Source: Roseomonas fluvialis (GTDB lineage: Bacteria; Pseudomonadota; Alphaproteobacteria; Acetobacterales; Acetobacteraceae). From it: 64,000 bases of DNA. The stretch lies in NCBI RefSeq assembly GCF_022846615.1, contig NZ_AP025637.1, positions 4,737,001-4,801,000 on the forward strand. The letters run 5' to 3'. The notes beneath the pieces were generated by a model. The model worked only from the letters and a program-made list of their open reading frames with translations, did no database searches and was not told where the DNA came from. Positions 40,717 through 49,526 of the stretch are shown here, in pieces. How positions within the stretch are numbered: the stretch's first letter is position 1; each line of letters starts with the position of its first letter. The translations under genes and the position numbers were made by a program.

Positions 40717-41976
40717 ATGACCGACATCCTGGTTCCCACGCTCGGCGAGAGCGTTTCCTCCGCGACCGTGGCGCGCTGGCTGAAGAAGGCCGGCGAGGCG
40801 GTGGCGGCCGACGAGCCGCTGGTGGAACTCGAGACCGACAAGGTCACGGTCGAGGTCAACGCGCCCTCCGCCGGCGTGCTGGAAGCCATCTCCGCCGCCG
40901 AGGGCGCGGAGGTCGCGCCGGGGTCGGTGCTCGGGTCGATCGTCGCCGGTGGCGCCGCCGCCGCGCCAAAGGCCGCCGCCCCCGCACCCGCGGCCGGCGC
41001 CCCGCCGGTGCCGCATGTCGAGTCGCCGCGCGCCGTGACGGGCCCTGTTGCCGTGCCCGGTGCGCCATCCGGCTCCGCGCCGGCGGCTGCGCAGGGCGCC
41101 GCGCCCCTGCCCGCCGCCGCCAAGATGATGGCCGAGACGGGCGCCACCGCCGCGGCGGTCGGCACCGGCACGGGCAAGGATGGCCGCATCACCAAGGGCG
41201 ACGTGCTCGACTACCTGGCCCGCCCCGCGCCCGCCGCCGCTGCACCCGCGGCACCCAAGCCAGCCCGCGCGCCGGAATCCGGCGAGGAGCGCGTGAAGAT
41301 GACGCGCCTGCGCGCCACCATCGCGCGCCGCCTGAAGGAAGCGCAGAACACCGCCGCCATGCTCACCACCTTCAACGAGGTGGACATGGGCGCGGCCATG
41401 GCGCTGCGCAGCGAATACAAGGACGTGTTCGAGAAGAAGCACGGCGTGAAGCTCGGCTTCATGTCCTTCTTCGTGAAGGCCTGCGTCGCCGCGCTGAAGG
41501 AATTCCCGGCGGTCAATGCCGAGATCGACGGCGACGAGATCGTCTACAAGAACTTCGTGCACATGGGCATCGCGGTGGGCGGCCCCTCGGGCCTGGTCGT
41601 GCCGGTGGTCCGCCACGCCGACACGCTCTCGTTCGCCGAGATCGAGAAGACCATCGGCGCCTTCGGCAAGAAGGCGCGCGACGGCGCGCTGAAGCTCGAC
41701 GAGCTCGCCGGCGGGTCCTTCACCATCACCAATGGCGGCATCTACGGATCGCTGATGTCGACCCCCATCCTGAACCCGCCGCAGTCCGGCATCCTGGGCA
41801 TGCACAAGATCCAGGACCGGCCGATGGCGGTGGGCGGAAAGGTCGAGATCCGTCCGATGATGTACATCGCGCTGTCCTACGACCACCGGATCGTCGACGG
41901 GAAGGAAGCAGTGTCCTTCCTGGTGCGCGTGAAGGAAAGCATCGAGGATCCGCGGCGTCTGATGCTCGACATCTGA
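40717..41976 (+). CDS. sucB: 2-oxoglutarate dehydrogenase E2, dihydrolipoyl succinyltransferase
   Basis: This is a 419-aa multidomain enzyme. The lipoyl domain (1-78) carries the lipoyl-lysine in [11 protein letters not shown]. An Ala/Pro linker leads to the peripheral subunit-binding domain (about 127-165, [17 protein letters not shown]), a second linker, then the catalytic domain with [25 protein letters not shown] and the active-site [14 protein letters not shown] chose the ATG at 40717 because it yields the lipoyl domain start [13 protein letters not shown]. The expected third gene, lpd, is not downstream. Confidence 0.97.
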   Translation: MTDILVPTLGESVSSATVARWLKKAGEAVAADEPLVELETDKVTVEVNAPSAGVLEAISAAEGAEVAPGSVLGSIVAGGAAAAPKAAAPAPAAGAPPVPHVESPRAVTGPVAVPGAPSGSAPAAAQGAAPLPAAAKMMAETGATAAAVGTGTGKDGRITKGDVLDYLARPAPAAAAPAAPKPARAPESGEERVKMTRLRATIARRLKEAQNTAAMLTTFNEVDMGAAMALRSEYKDVFEKKHGVKLGFMSFFVKACVAALKEFPAVNAEIDGDEIVYKNFVHMGIAVGGPSGLVVPVVRHADTLSFAEIEKTIGAFGKKARDGALKLDELAGGSFTITNGGIYGSLMSTPILNPPQSGILGMHKIQDRPMAVGGKVEIRPMMYIALSYDHRIVDGKEAVSFLVRVKESIEDPRRLMLDI

Positions 41977-42023
41977 CGCGCGCCCAAGGCCGCATGCGGC
42001 CCAACCCAGAACGGAAGACAACC

Positions 42024-42218
42024 ATGCGAAGCCGGGACGGCCAGTTCTCCGACGCACGCCCCATCCAGCGCAGCCGCGGGGAGAAGGAAAAGCTGCTGCG
42101 CGAACTCAAGGACACGCTGGCGGGCCTCAAGCCGCACGCGTCGCCCTCCATGCGCACCACCCTGCTCGCGCGCATCCGCGAGATCGAGGCCGAGCTGGGC
42201 ATGAGCGGTAAGAAGTAG
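42024..42218 (+). CDS. small conserved-looking protein after sucB
   Basis: This is a 64-aa, highly charged protein (MRSRDGQFSDARPIQRSRGEKEKLL...). Its C-terminal two thirds are predicted to be helical (EKEKLLRELKDTLAGL, LLARIREIEAELGM). The ATG at 42024 has CGGAAG upstream. It is 47 bp from sucB and probably co-transcribed. No family was recognised. It could be a small regulator or assembly factor of the dehydrogenase complex, but that rests on position alone. Confidence 0.55.
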   Translation: MRSRDGQFSDARPIQRSRGEKEKLLRELKDTLAGLKPHASPSMRTTLLARIREIEAELGMSGKK

Positions 42219-42222
42219 CCGC

Positions 42223-43083
42223 TCACCCCTTCAGCGGCAGCAGGATGTCCGTCAGCCATTCCGCCGGCGGCAGCGCCCGACAGTCATTGAGGTATTCCTC
42301 CATGACCGGCGCATCCGCCGGCTCCTCGTTGCTGCCCGGCAGCCAGCGCCCGTACAGCCAGTCATAGGCGCGCTCAAGCTCCGCATAGGGCCCCTTGAAG
42401 CGCAGCGCCGCCACGCGGGCGAAGCCCGGCACCTCGACGATCCGCACCTCGCCCTCGCCCGCCACCTCGGCCCCGACGGTGAAGCCTGCCTCGGATCGCA
42501 GCTCGGCATCCGGCATGCTGGTCGGGTCATCGAGGTATAGCGCCACGAAGCGTGTTTCCGCCCCGATCAGCCCGCGTCCGCCGCCCCATGCCATCAGCCG
42601 GTCGAAGGCGGCGCCGATGCCCTCGAACACGCCCAGATGGCGCAGCACCACCAGGCGCATCGGCGCGCTGTCGCGGATCTCCACGGTGAACATCGCCCGC
42701 TCCGCCTGCGTGTCACGATCGATCGGGAATCCCAGCCCGCCACGGGCGCGATACGCCGCCGGCGGAATGCCATAGGCGGCGCGGAAGGCCCGGGTGAAGG
42801 CGGCCTGGCTGCCATAGCCGGCGCGCCTGCCCACCACCGCGACCGGTTCGCCCGACTTCAACAGCGCCACCGCCGCACCCATCAGCCGGGCCCGTGCGGC
42901 GGTCTGCGCCGGCGTCTCGCCCGAGATCGCGCGATAGACCCGGTGGAAATGGAAGGGCGAGAAGGCGGCCGCCGCGGCCAGCGCCTCCAGCCCCGGCGGG
43001 TCGTCCGGCGATGCCGCGATCAGCGCCATGGCGCGCGTGATGCGCGCCGCATAGTCCCGTCCCGTCCGTGCCCGTGGCGCCAT
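42223..43083 (-). CDS. AraC-family regulator with GyrI-like effector domain
   Basis: This is a 286-aa protein with an N-terminal AraC helix-turn-helix pair (about 12-110: ITRAMALIAASPDDPPGLEALAAAAAFSPFHFHRVYRAISGETP, with the second helix pair at GYGSQAAFTRAFRAAYGIPPAAYR). The C-terminal GyrI-like small-molecule-binding domain (about 125-286) has VRIVEVPGFARVAALRFKGPY. This Rob/GyrI architecture senses hydrophobic compounds or drugs. The ATG at 43083 lies behind GGGAGAGGA. It is divergent from a racemase-family gene 88 bp away, a possible target. Confidence 0.85.
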   Translation of the reverse strand: MAPRARTGRDYAARITRAMALIAASPDDPPGLEALAAAAAFSPFHFHRVYRAISGETPAQTAARARLMGAAVALLKSGEPVAVVGRRAGYGSQAAFTRAFRAAYGIPPAAYRARGGLGFPIDRDTQAERAMFTVEIRDSAPMRLVVLRHLGVFEGIGAAFDRLMAWGGGRGLIGAETRFVALYLDDPTSMPDAELRSEAGFTVGAEVAGEGEVRIVEVPGFARVAALRFKGPYAELERAYDWLYGRWLPGSNEEPADAPVMEEYLNDCRALPPAEWLTDILLPLKG

Positions 43084-43171
43084 CGCCGTCCTCTCCCGCA
43101 ATGTGCCCCTCATGCCACGGGCGCGCTTGATCGCGCTTGCGCAGTTGCGCCCGGCCCGGATGATGCGCGGC

Positions 43172-43894
43172 ATGTCGCGCATCGCCATCGGCACCATCCT
43201 GCCCTCCTCCAACCGCGTGGTGGAGCGCACCACGGCCGCGCTGCTGCGCCACCTGCCCGGCATCGACCACTGCGCCGCGCGCATCCCCTATGCGCCCGAT
43301 GGCAGCGGCCAGCCGGCGGGTGCCTATGACGCGCCCTCCTATGCCGACGCCGCGCGGCTGCTCGGCCATGCCGGCGTCGCGGCGGTGTGCTGGAACGGCA
43401 CGCGCGGCGCCGCGCTCGGCCTGCCCGCCGACCGCGCGCTGATCGCCTCCCTCGCCGCCGAAGCACACTGCCCCGCCACCACCACCGCCATCTTCACCGC
43501 CGCCTGGCTGCGGCGCCGGGGCGCGCGCCGCATCGCACTCGTGCTGCCCGGTACCGTCGCGGAAGGTGCGGCCCACATCGCCGGCTTCGCGGCCGAGGGC
43601 ATCGAGACCGTCGCAGCGCACGGCCTCGGCTGCCCCGACAACCTCTCCGCCGCCGCCGTCGCGTCCACCGCCATCATCGACGCCGTGCACACCGTGGCGA
43701 CCGAGGCGCGACCCGACGCCATCCTGGTCTGGAGCACCAACCTCCACGGCCTCGACGCCATGGCACCGCTGGAAGCCGCGCTCGGCATCCCGGTGCTCGA
43801 CAGCGCCGCGCTCGGCGTCGCCGCGCTGCTCGACCGGGCAGGTATCGACACCGCGCCGCTCGCACATTTCGGGCGCGTCTTCGCCACGCCCTGA
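43172..43894 (+). CDS. Asp/Glu racemase superfamily protein (maleate isomerase-like)
   Basis: This is a 240-aa protein of the maleate cis-trans isomerase/arylmalonate decarboxylase group. It has an N-terminal IGTILPSSNRVVERTTAAL, the first catalytic-Cys region VAAVCWNGTRGA, CPATTTAIFTAAWLRRRGARRIALVLP, and WSTNLHGLDAMAPLEAALGIPVLDSA. In the last of these the second Cys of typical members appears to be replaced by Thr-Asn, so the catalytic pair may be incomplete. I chose the ATG at 43172. An ATG four codons earlier is possible. Confidence 0.72.
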   Translation: MSRIAIGTILPSSNRVVERTTAALLRHLPGIDHCAARIPYAPDGSGQPAGAYDAPSYADAARLLGHAGVAAVCWNGTRGAALGLPADRALIASLAAEAHCPATTTAIFTAAWLRRRGARRIALVLPGTVAEGAAHIAGFAAEGIETVAAHGLGCPDNLSAAAVASTAIIDAVHTVATEARPDAILVWSTNLHGLDAMAPLEAALGIPVLDSAALGVAALLDRAGIDTAPLAHFGRVFATP

Positions 43895-43967
43895 AGCGAT
43901 TCAGCGCCCCCGCGCGCATCCACGCGCATACAGCGCGCGTAGGGCCCATGAAGCCCCGGAGCGCCCC

Positions 43968-44354
43968 ATGTCCCCCCGCCTTGCCGCCATCCTCGCCCTG
44001 GCCCTGCTGGTCCCCGGCCTCGCGCAGGCCAGCCCCCTCGCCGGCACCTGGCGTGCCGCGCAGGGCGGCCAGTCGGTCGAGATCACCCTGCAGCCCGATG
44101 GCCGATTCGCCCGCCGCGACCGCGGCCCCGACGGCACCGCCATGACCGTCTCCGGCCACTGGACGCTGGCTGATGCCGGCCCCTGGCTGCGCCTGACCAT
44201 CGAGGACTGGGCCCCACGCCGCGCCTGCGGCCTCATCGGCTGCACGCCCATCCGCATGATCCCCGGCGAAACCTATCGCTACGCCCTGCAGCCCGACGGC
44301 ACGCTGCTGCTCGAGGATACCGGCGGGCGCATCGCCCTGCGGCGGGAGGGCTGA
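43968..44354 (+). CDS. small secreted lipocalin-like protein
   Basis: This is a 128-aa protein with a signal peptide (MSPRLAAILALALLVPGLAQA) and a mature part rich in beta-strand patterns: GTWRAAQGGQSVEITLQPDGRF, VSGHWTLADAGPWLRLTIEDW, YRYALQPDGTLLLEDTGG. This layout resembles the short META/lipocalin-like or DUF-type secreted domains. Two cysteines (ACGLIGC) may form a disulfide. Function is unknown. The following gene begins 4 bp downstream. Confidence 0.65.
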   Translation: MSPRLAAILALALLVPGLAQASPLAGTWRAAQGGQSVEITLQPDGRFARRDRGPDGTAMTVSGHWTLADAGPWLRLTIEDWAPRRACGLIGCTPIRMIPGETYRYALQPDGTLLLEDTGGRIALRREG

Positions 44355-44358
44355 CGCC

Positions 44359-45012
44359 ATGACCCGCACGCAAGGCCGCGAAGGCGCCGCCCTGGTCCTG
44401 GCCGAGGACCTCGACCAGTGCCGCGCCGGCTTCGGCGCGCTGCTCGCCCGCGCCGACCTGCCCGCCGCCGCCGCGGCCGAACTCCGCCGCCGCTACGGCG
44501 AACCCCACCGCGCCTATCACGACGCCGCGCATGTCGGGCTGCTCTGGCTGCGCCACTTGCTGCATGGCGGCGACCCGGGCGATCGCGACTTCGCCCTGGC
44601 CTTGCTGTTCCACGACGCGATCTACGACCCGATGGCCAAGGACAACGAGGACGCCTCCGCAGCGCTGCTCGCGCAACTCGTGCCGGGCGACACGACTTGG
44701 GCGCAGGACGCCATCCGCGCCACCGCCGACCACCTGGCCTATGCCGGGACGGATTGCCGGGTGCAGCGGCTGCTCGACCTCGACCTCACGCCGCTGGCGG
44801 AACTGCCCGACGTCTTCGCGCGCAACACCGGCTTCCTGCGCCGCGAATACGCCGCGGTGGACGAAGCGCGCTGGCGTGCCGGCCGCGGCGCGGTGCTCGC
44901 CCGCTTCCTGGAGGCACCCGCCATCTTCCGCACCCGCCTCGCCACGACCTATGAGGCACGGGCGCGCGAGAACCTCACGGCTGCGCTGGCGGAGCTCCGC
45001 GCGGCGGCATGA
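44359..45012 (+). CDS. predicted HD-superfamily metal-dependent phosphohydrolase
   Basis: This is a 217-aa helical protein. Its metal-binding pattern matches a family of predicted HD hydrolases: RRYGEPHRAYHDAAHV (His50, His54, His58), then LLFHDAIYDP (His85-Asp86) and NEDAS (Glu97). The substrate is unknown, and nucleotides or dinucleotides are typical of the superfamily. It is 4 bp after the preceding gene and overlaps the convergent membrane-protein gene by 38 bp. Confidence 0.75.
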   Translation: MTRTQGREGAALVLAEDLDQCRAGFGALLARADLPAAAAAELRRRYGEPHRAYHDAAHVGLLWLRHLLHGGDPGDRDFALALLFHDAIYDPMAKDNEDASAALLAQLVPGDTTWAQDAIRATADHLAYAGTDCRVQRLLDLDLTPLAELPDVFARNTGFLRREYAAVDEARWRAGRGAVLARFLEAPAIFRTRLATTYEARARENLTAALAELRAAA

Positions 45013-45634
45013 AGCGGAAGGCGCCGGCGGTGACGATGCCGAGGGCCAGGCCTTCCAGCGCCCCGCCGACCAGCCCACCCAGCACCAGCGACACCGGTGT
45101 CATCGACGCCGGCCCGACCAGCCAGCGCATGCTGCCCAGCAGCGCGCCGAGCATGAAGCCGACCATCACCACCCGCGTCCAGGACGCGCGTTCGCGCACC
45201 ACGCGGTCCAGCACGCGCCCCTGCGCCTGCCCATAGAGCAGCCCCGCCACGACGCCCTTCAGCGCCGCGCCCATCAGCACGAACAGCTCGATCGGCATGC
45301 TGCCCACCTGCTGCACAAGCCCGCCCTGGACCAGGTTGATCACCAGCGCAGTGAGATACCCGGCCACCGCCGTCGCCACGATCCAGGCACCGAGCGGAAG
45401 GTCCGGATAGGCATGGCGCAGCGCCGCACCCTGCGCGGCGCCGAGGCAGGCGCCCAGCACCGCCCCGCCGACGGCCTGGAGCAGCGGCACGAGCACGCCC
45501 ACAAGCCCCGGCGCCATCACCGGCAGCAGCAGCGCGTTCCAGACCGCCGCGAGCGCGAGGCCGACCCCGCTGCCTGCGGCGCAGGCGAGGATCCAGCGGC
45601 CGCCATGGCCGGGCGGAAGGGACCATTCGGACAT
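44975..45634 (-). CDS. polytopic membrane protein of unknown function
   Basis: This is a 219-aa protein with about six hydrophobic segments rich in Gly and Ala (for example VLVPLLQAVGGAVLGACLGAAQG and VLGGLVGGALEGLALGIVTAGAF). The glycine-zipper-like pattern recurs, suggesting internal duplication. I recognise no transporter motif. It overlaps the convergent HD-hydrolase gene at its 3' end and lies 57 bp downstream of hyuA on the same strand, so it may be the tail of the hydantoinase operon. Confidence 0.6.
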   Translation of the reverse strand: MSEWSLPPGHGGRWILACAAGSGVGLALAAVWNALLLPVMAPGLVGVLVPLLQAVGGAVLGACLGAAQGAALRHAYPDLPLGAWIVATAVAGYLTALVINLVQGGLVQQVGSMPIELFVLMGAALKGVVAGLLYGQAQGRVLDRVVRERASWTRVVMVGFMLGALLGSMRWLVGPASMTPVSLVLGGLVGGALEGLALGIVTAGAFRFMPPRGAPPAQP

Positions 45635-45691
45635 GGGTTCAGTCTCCGCGGCCAGGCAGGTGTCGACGCAGGTGATGCGCCACGGGGCAAG

Positions 45692-47791
45692 TCATGTGCT
45701 CTCTCCCGGCAGGGTCACGTCGACCCAGCCACGCGCATCCATCCGCGCCTGGTCGCCGGGCAGCAGCAACACGGTGGTGGTGTCGCTCTCGATGATGGCA
45801 GGGCCGGCCACCTGCTGGCCATCCGCCAGCGCGGCGAAGTCGAAGACCGGCAGGTCGTGTTCGGCGCCCTCCAGCCGCGCGCGGCGCGTAGCAAAGGGTG
45901 CGGCCGGCGCGCGCGCGGCCACGGCGGGCGGGGCGGGCATGGGCGGCAGGCGGCCAATCACCGCCAGGCGCGCGTTGACCAGCACCACCTCCTCGCCGGC
46001 CAGCGCGTAGGTGAACAGCGATTCGTGGCGCGCGTGGAAGGCCGCAGTCACCCGCGCGGCCAGGCCCGGCGCATCCCAGGCCACCCCATCGAGCGGCACG
46101 GCGATCTCGAAGACCTGCTCGCCATAGCGCATGTCGGCCGCACGCTTCGTCTCGACCGCGCCGCCGAACCAGGCGCCGACGCGCGCACGGCCCTCGCTCT
46201 CGAGCCCGGCCCAGATGCTGCGCAGCGCATCGTCGTCGGGCACGCCGCCGGCGCCGATCTCGCTGCGCGCCATCTCGTAGCGCAGGTCGGTGTGCAACAT
46301 GCCCCAGGCGGACAGCCCCGCGGCGAAGACCGGCACCGCGACGCGCATGACACCCAGTTCGCGCGCCACCGCGCTGGCATGCAGCCCCGCGGCGCCGCCG
46401 AAGGCGAGCAGCGTGAAGTCGCGCGGATCGACGCCGCGGCGCACGGTGGCAACGCGGATGCCATCCGCCATGCGGACATTCGCTAGCCGATGCACCCCCT
46501 CCGCCGCCGCCATGGCGTCGATGCCGAGCGACGCGCCGAGCCGCCCGAAGGCTGCCAGCGCGCCGTCGCGATCCAGCTTGCGCGCACCGCCGAGGAAGTT
46601 GTTCGCGTCGAGGTAGCCGAGCACCAGGTTCGCATCCGTCACCGCCGGTTCGGTGCCGCCCTGCCCATAGGCCACAGGCCCGGGCACCGCACCAGCACTG
46701 CGCGGCCCGACCTGCAGCGTGCCACCCGCGCCGACATGCCCGATCGACCCGCCGCCCGCGCCAAGCGTCACGATGTCCAGGCTCTCGAGCGCGATGCGCT
46801 CCCCCGCCACGGTGCGCCCGCGGCCGAGTGCCGCCTCGCCATCCTGCACTAGCGCGATGTCGGTCGAGGTGCCGCCGACATCGAAGGTGATGAGGTCCTG
46901 CCCCAGCCCACGCTGCGCCAGCGCAACGCCTGCCGCAACTCCGCCCGCCGGGCCCGACAACGCGGTGCCGGCCGCGAGCCGCGCGGCTTCCTCGACCGGT
47001 GCCACGCCGCCATGGGAGAGAATCACGAAGACGGGGCCGTGGTAGCCGGCATCGCCGAGCCGCCCGCGCAGCCGCGCGAGATACCGCGACACCACCGGCC
47101 CGACATAGGCGTTCACGCAGGCGGTCGAGAAGCGCTCGAACTCCTTGATCTGCGGCAGCACCTCGGCGGAGGTGGTCACGAACACGCCGGGCAGCGCGGC
47201 GCGCACGGCCTCGGCGGCTTCGCGTTCATGGGCATCGTCGCGCCAGGCATGCAGGAAGCAGATCGCCACCGCCTCGACCTGTTCGGCGCGCAGCGTGGTG
47301 ATGGCGGCGTCCAGTGATGCGCGGTCCAGCGGCTGTTCGACGCGACCATCGGGACGGATGCGCTCGCGCACCGGCAGGCGCAGGCGGCGCGGCACCAGCG
47401 CCGGCGCGGCGGGCAGGCGCAGGTCGTAGCGCTCGGGCTTCAGCCCCTCGCGCATCTCGATGACGTCGCGATGGCCTTCGGTGGTCAGCATCGCCACCTT
47501 CGCGCCACGGCGTTCCAGCAGTGCATTCGTCGCGACCGTGGTGCCGTGCACGATGCGCTCGGTGCGCGCGAGAAGGTCGGGCAGCGCGAGGCCGAGGCGC
47601 TGCGCCAGCACGGCCAGGCCAGCCACCACGCCTTCGCTCTGGTCGGCGGGCGTGGAGGCTGCCTTCGCCAGCGTGGTCATGCCATCGGCGGCGACGCAGA
47701 CCACGTCGGTGAAGGTGCCGCCGACATCGACGCCGATGCGATAGGTCGGCTGGCCTCGCAGTGTCGCGGCCCGATCATCGGGCGCGCTCAC
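45692..47791 (-). CDS. hyuA: hydantoinase/oxoprolinase subunit A (HyuA-type)
   Basis: This is a 699-aa ATP-dependent amidohydrolase subunit of the N-methylhydantoinase/5-oxoprolinase/acetone carboxylase superfamily. The N-terminal RIGVDVGGTFTDVV is the actin-like ATP-binding signature, with a second at ITFDVGGTSTDIALV. VHGTTVATNALLERRGAK, LSGPAGGVAAG and FGGAAGLHA are family landmarks. It opens a cyclic amide (hydantoin, oxoproline or similar) at the cost of ATP, together with HyuB. The GTG start overlaps the hyuB stop by 4 bp. Confidence 0.9.
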   Translation of the reverse strand: MSAPDDRAATLRGQPTYRIGVDVGGTFTDVVCVAADGMTTLAKAASTPADQSEGVVAGLAVLAQRLGLALPDLLARTERIVHGTTVATNALLERRGAKVAMLTTEGHRDVIEMREGLKPERYDLRLPAAPALVPRRLRLPVRERIRPDGRVEQPLDRASLDAAITTLRAEQVEAVAICFLHAWRDDAHEREAAEAVRAALPGVFVTTSAEVLPQIKEFERFSTACVNAYVGPVVSRYLARLRGRLGDAGYHGPVFVILSHGGVAPVEEAARLAAGTALSGPAGGVAAGVALAQRGLGQDLITFDVGGTSTDIALVQDGEAALGRGRTVAGERIALESLDIVTLGAGGGSIGHVGAGGTLQVGPRSAGAVPGPVAYGQGGTEPAVTDANLVLGYLDANNFLGGARKLDRDGALAAFGRLGASLGIDAMAAAEGVHRLANVRMADGIRVATVRRGVDPRDFTLLAFGGAAGLHASAVARELGVMRVAVPVFAAGLSAWGMLHTDLRYEMARSEIGAGGVPDDDALRSIWAGLESEGRARVGAWFGGAVETKRAADMRYGEQVFEIAVPLDGVAWDAPGLAARVTAAFHARHESLFTYALAGEEVVLVNARLAVIGRLPPMPAPPAVAARAPAAPFATRRARLEGAEHDLPVFDFAALADGQQVAGPAIIESDTTTVLLLPGDQARMDARGWVDVTLPGEST

Positions 47792-49431
47792 AGCAGCCCC
47801 TCCTGGGCGTCGCGCGCACGCGCCGCCGGGTCACGCTTATCCGGTGGTCCCCAACCGCCACCGCCTCCGGCACGCACATGCAGCGTATCGCCGGGGGCGA
47901 GCGCAATGCCGACTTCCTTGGTGCGCAGGTCGCGCGAGGTGCCGTCGGCGCGATCCAGCGTGTAGTGATGCGGCGCCGCGTCCTGGCCGCCCAGCATCCC
48001 CGCCGCGCCATAGCGCACGCCATCGCCCGCGGTGTTCGCCACCGCCGGGCCATCCGTCTCCAGCCGCATCACGAGTTCGCCGCCCAAGCCACCGCGATAG
48101 GTGCCATCCCCCGCGCTGCCCGGGCGGAATTCGTGCCTGGCGAAGAACAACGGAAAGCGCGCTTCCGCCATCTCGACAGACCCGAATTTCAGCCCGCCCG
48201 CCGAATGCCATTCGCCGGCGGTGGACCAGCCATCGCCCTGCGACGACCCACCGCCACCCGGCCGCGCATGGAACAGGTGCCACACGAAGGACCGGCCAGG
48301 CCGCCGCGCATCACTGCCCTTGATCGCCACGCGGAAGCGCCGGCCCCAGCCGCCCATCGCACGGTCCGGGCACGCATGCGCCAGCGCCTTCACCACCGCC
48401 TCCACGATCTCGTTCGAACAGTGCGAGGTGCACATCGTCACCGGCGCGCCTTCGCGCGGGAGCACGATGGTGCCTTCCTTCGCGATGATCTCGATGGGGC
48501 GGAAGCAGCCGTCGTTCTTCGCGACCTCGGGGTCGAGCAGGAAGGCGATCGCCATGCGCACCGCGCTGACCGTGTTGGGCCAGGACGAATTCAGGAAGGA
48601 AGGCACCTGCGGCGCCGACGCCGACAGGTCCACGGTGATGGAATCGCCACGCTTGGTCACCGTCGCGCGGATCGGGATATCCTGCTGCCCGAAGCCGTCA
48701 TCGTCCAGGAAGGCCTCACCGGTCCAGGTGCCATCGGCCCAGCCGGCGATGATGCGGCGCGCATGCGCCTCCGACAGCGCCATGATGCCCGTGGCCGCGG
48801 CATCCGCCAGCGCCGCGCCGTGCTTCGCCACCACGGCGTGCAGCCGCTTCTCGCCCAGATGCGCCGCGCCGATCATCGCCATCAGGTCGCCGCGCACCTC
48901 CCGCGGCAGGCGGGTGTTGGTCACGATCATCCGCACCAGGTCGGCGCGCGGCACGCGCCCCTGCCCGAGCAGGATCGGCGGCAGGCGCAGCCCTTCCTGG
49001 AAGATCTCGGTCGCCGCGGGGTTGTAGGCGCCATGCGTACCGCCGCCGATATCGGTGTGGTGCGCCCGCACCACCGACCAGAACAGCAGCCGCCCTTCAC
49101 CAAACACCGGCACGATGATGGTCAGGTCCGGCAAATGCGACCCACCGTGATAGGGGTCGTTGAGCAGATAGATGTCACCGTCCCGCACCGCATCGCCGAA
49201 GGCTTCCACCACCGCCTGCACGGCAAAGGGCATGGCGCCGACATGCACCGGGATGTGGTCTGCCTGCGCCAGCAGCCTCGCCTGCGCGTCGCACAGCGCG
49301 ATCGAGAAATCGCGCGAGGAATTCAGGATCTGCGAATAGGCAGTGCGCAGCATCGCCTCGCCCATTTCCTCCACGATCGCGCGGAAGCGGTTGTCGAGGA
49401 CCGAGAGCGTCACGGGATCGGGCGTGGTCAT
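47788..49431 (-). CDS. hyuB: hydantoinase/oxoprolinase subunit B (HyuB-type)
   Basis: This is the 547-aa partner subunit. Family landmarks are DPVTLSVLDNRFRAIVEEMGEAMLRTAYS, SSRDFSIALCDAQARLLAQADHIPVHVGAMP, GDIYLLNDPYHGGSHLPDLT, and the C-terminal FRPGSAGDGTYRGGLGGELV and VGIALAPGDTLHVRAGGGGGWG. I chose the ATG at 49431, which starts MTTPDPVTLSVLDN. It forms an obligate pair with HyuA. The 95 bp upstream are shared with the divergent lactonase gene. Confidence 0.9.
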   Translation of the reverse strand: MTTPDPVTLSVLDNRFRAIVEEMGEAMLRTAYSQILNSSRDFSIALCDAQARLLAQADHIPVHVGAMPFAVQAVVEAFGDAVRDGDIYLLNDPYHGGSHLPDLTIIVPVFGEGRLLFWSVVRAHHTDIGGGTHGAYNPAATEIFQEGLRLPPILLGQGRVPRADLVRMIVTNTRLPREVRGDLMAMIGAAHLGEKRLHAVVAKHGAALADAAATGIMALSEAHARRIIAGWADGTWTGEAFLDDDGFGQQDIPIRATVTKRGDSITVDLSASAPQVPSFLNSSWPNTVSAVRMAIAFLLDPEVAKNDGCFRPIEIIAKEGTIVLPREGAPVTMCTSHCSNEIVEAVVKALAHACPDRAMGGWGRRFRVAIKGSDARRPGRSFVWHLFHARPGGGGSSQGDGWSTAGEWHSAGGLKFGSVEMAEARFPLFFARHEFRPGSAGDGTYRGGLGGELVMRLETDGPAVANTAGDGVRYGAAGMLGGQDAAPHHYTLDRADGTSRDLRTKEVGIALAPGDTLHVRAGGGGGWGPPDKRDPAARARDAQEGLL

Positions 49432-49526
49432 GGGCGGAACGCTCCGGCGCGCGGGCGCCGCCGTCAAGGCTTCGCAGCGCGCCCGGGCCGCGCCATCATC
49501 GGCGCAAGCATAGGGAAGGAAGCGCC
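49432..49526. promoter_or_regulatory. divergent promoter region hyuB / SMP-30 lactonase
   Basis: These 95 bp between opposing start codons must carry the start signals for hyuBA and for the lactonase-liv genes, so both arms are likely controlled together. The ribosome-binding site GGGAAGGAAG for the lactonase is clear. I could not assign promoter boxes or an operator palindrome with confidence. Confidence 0.35.

Noticed and set aside
45009-46486. A long plus-strand open frame (from inside 44531 to 46486) across the unknown membrane gene and hyuA
   Set aside because: The product is His/Arg/Gln-rich low complexity. hyuA motifs on the minus strand explain the region.
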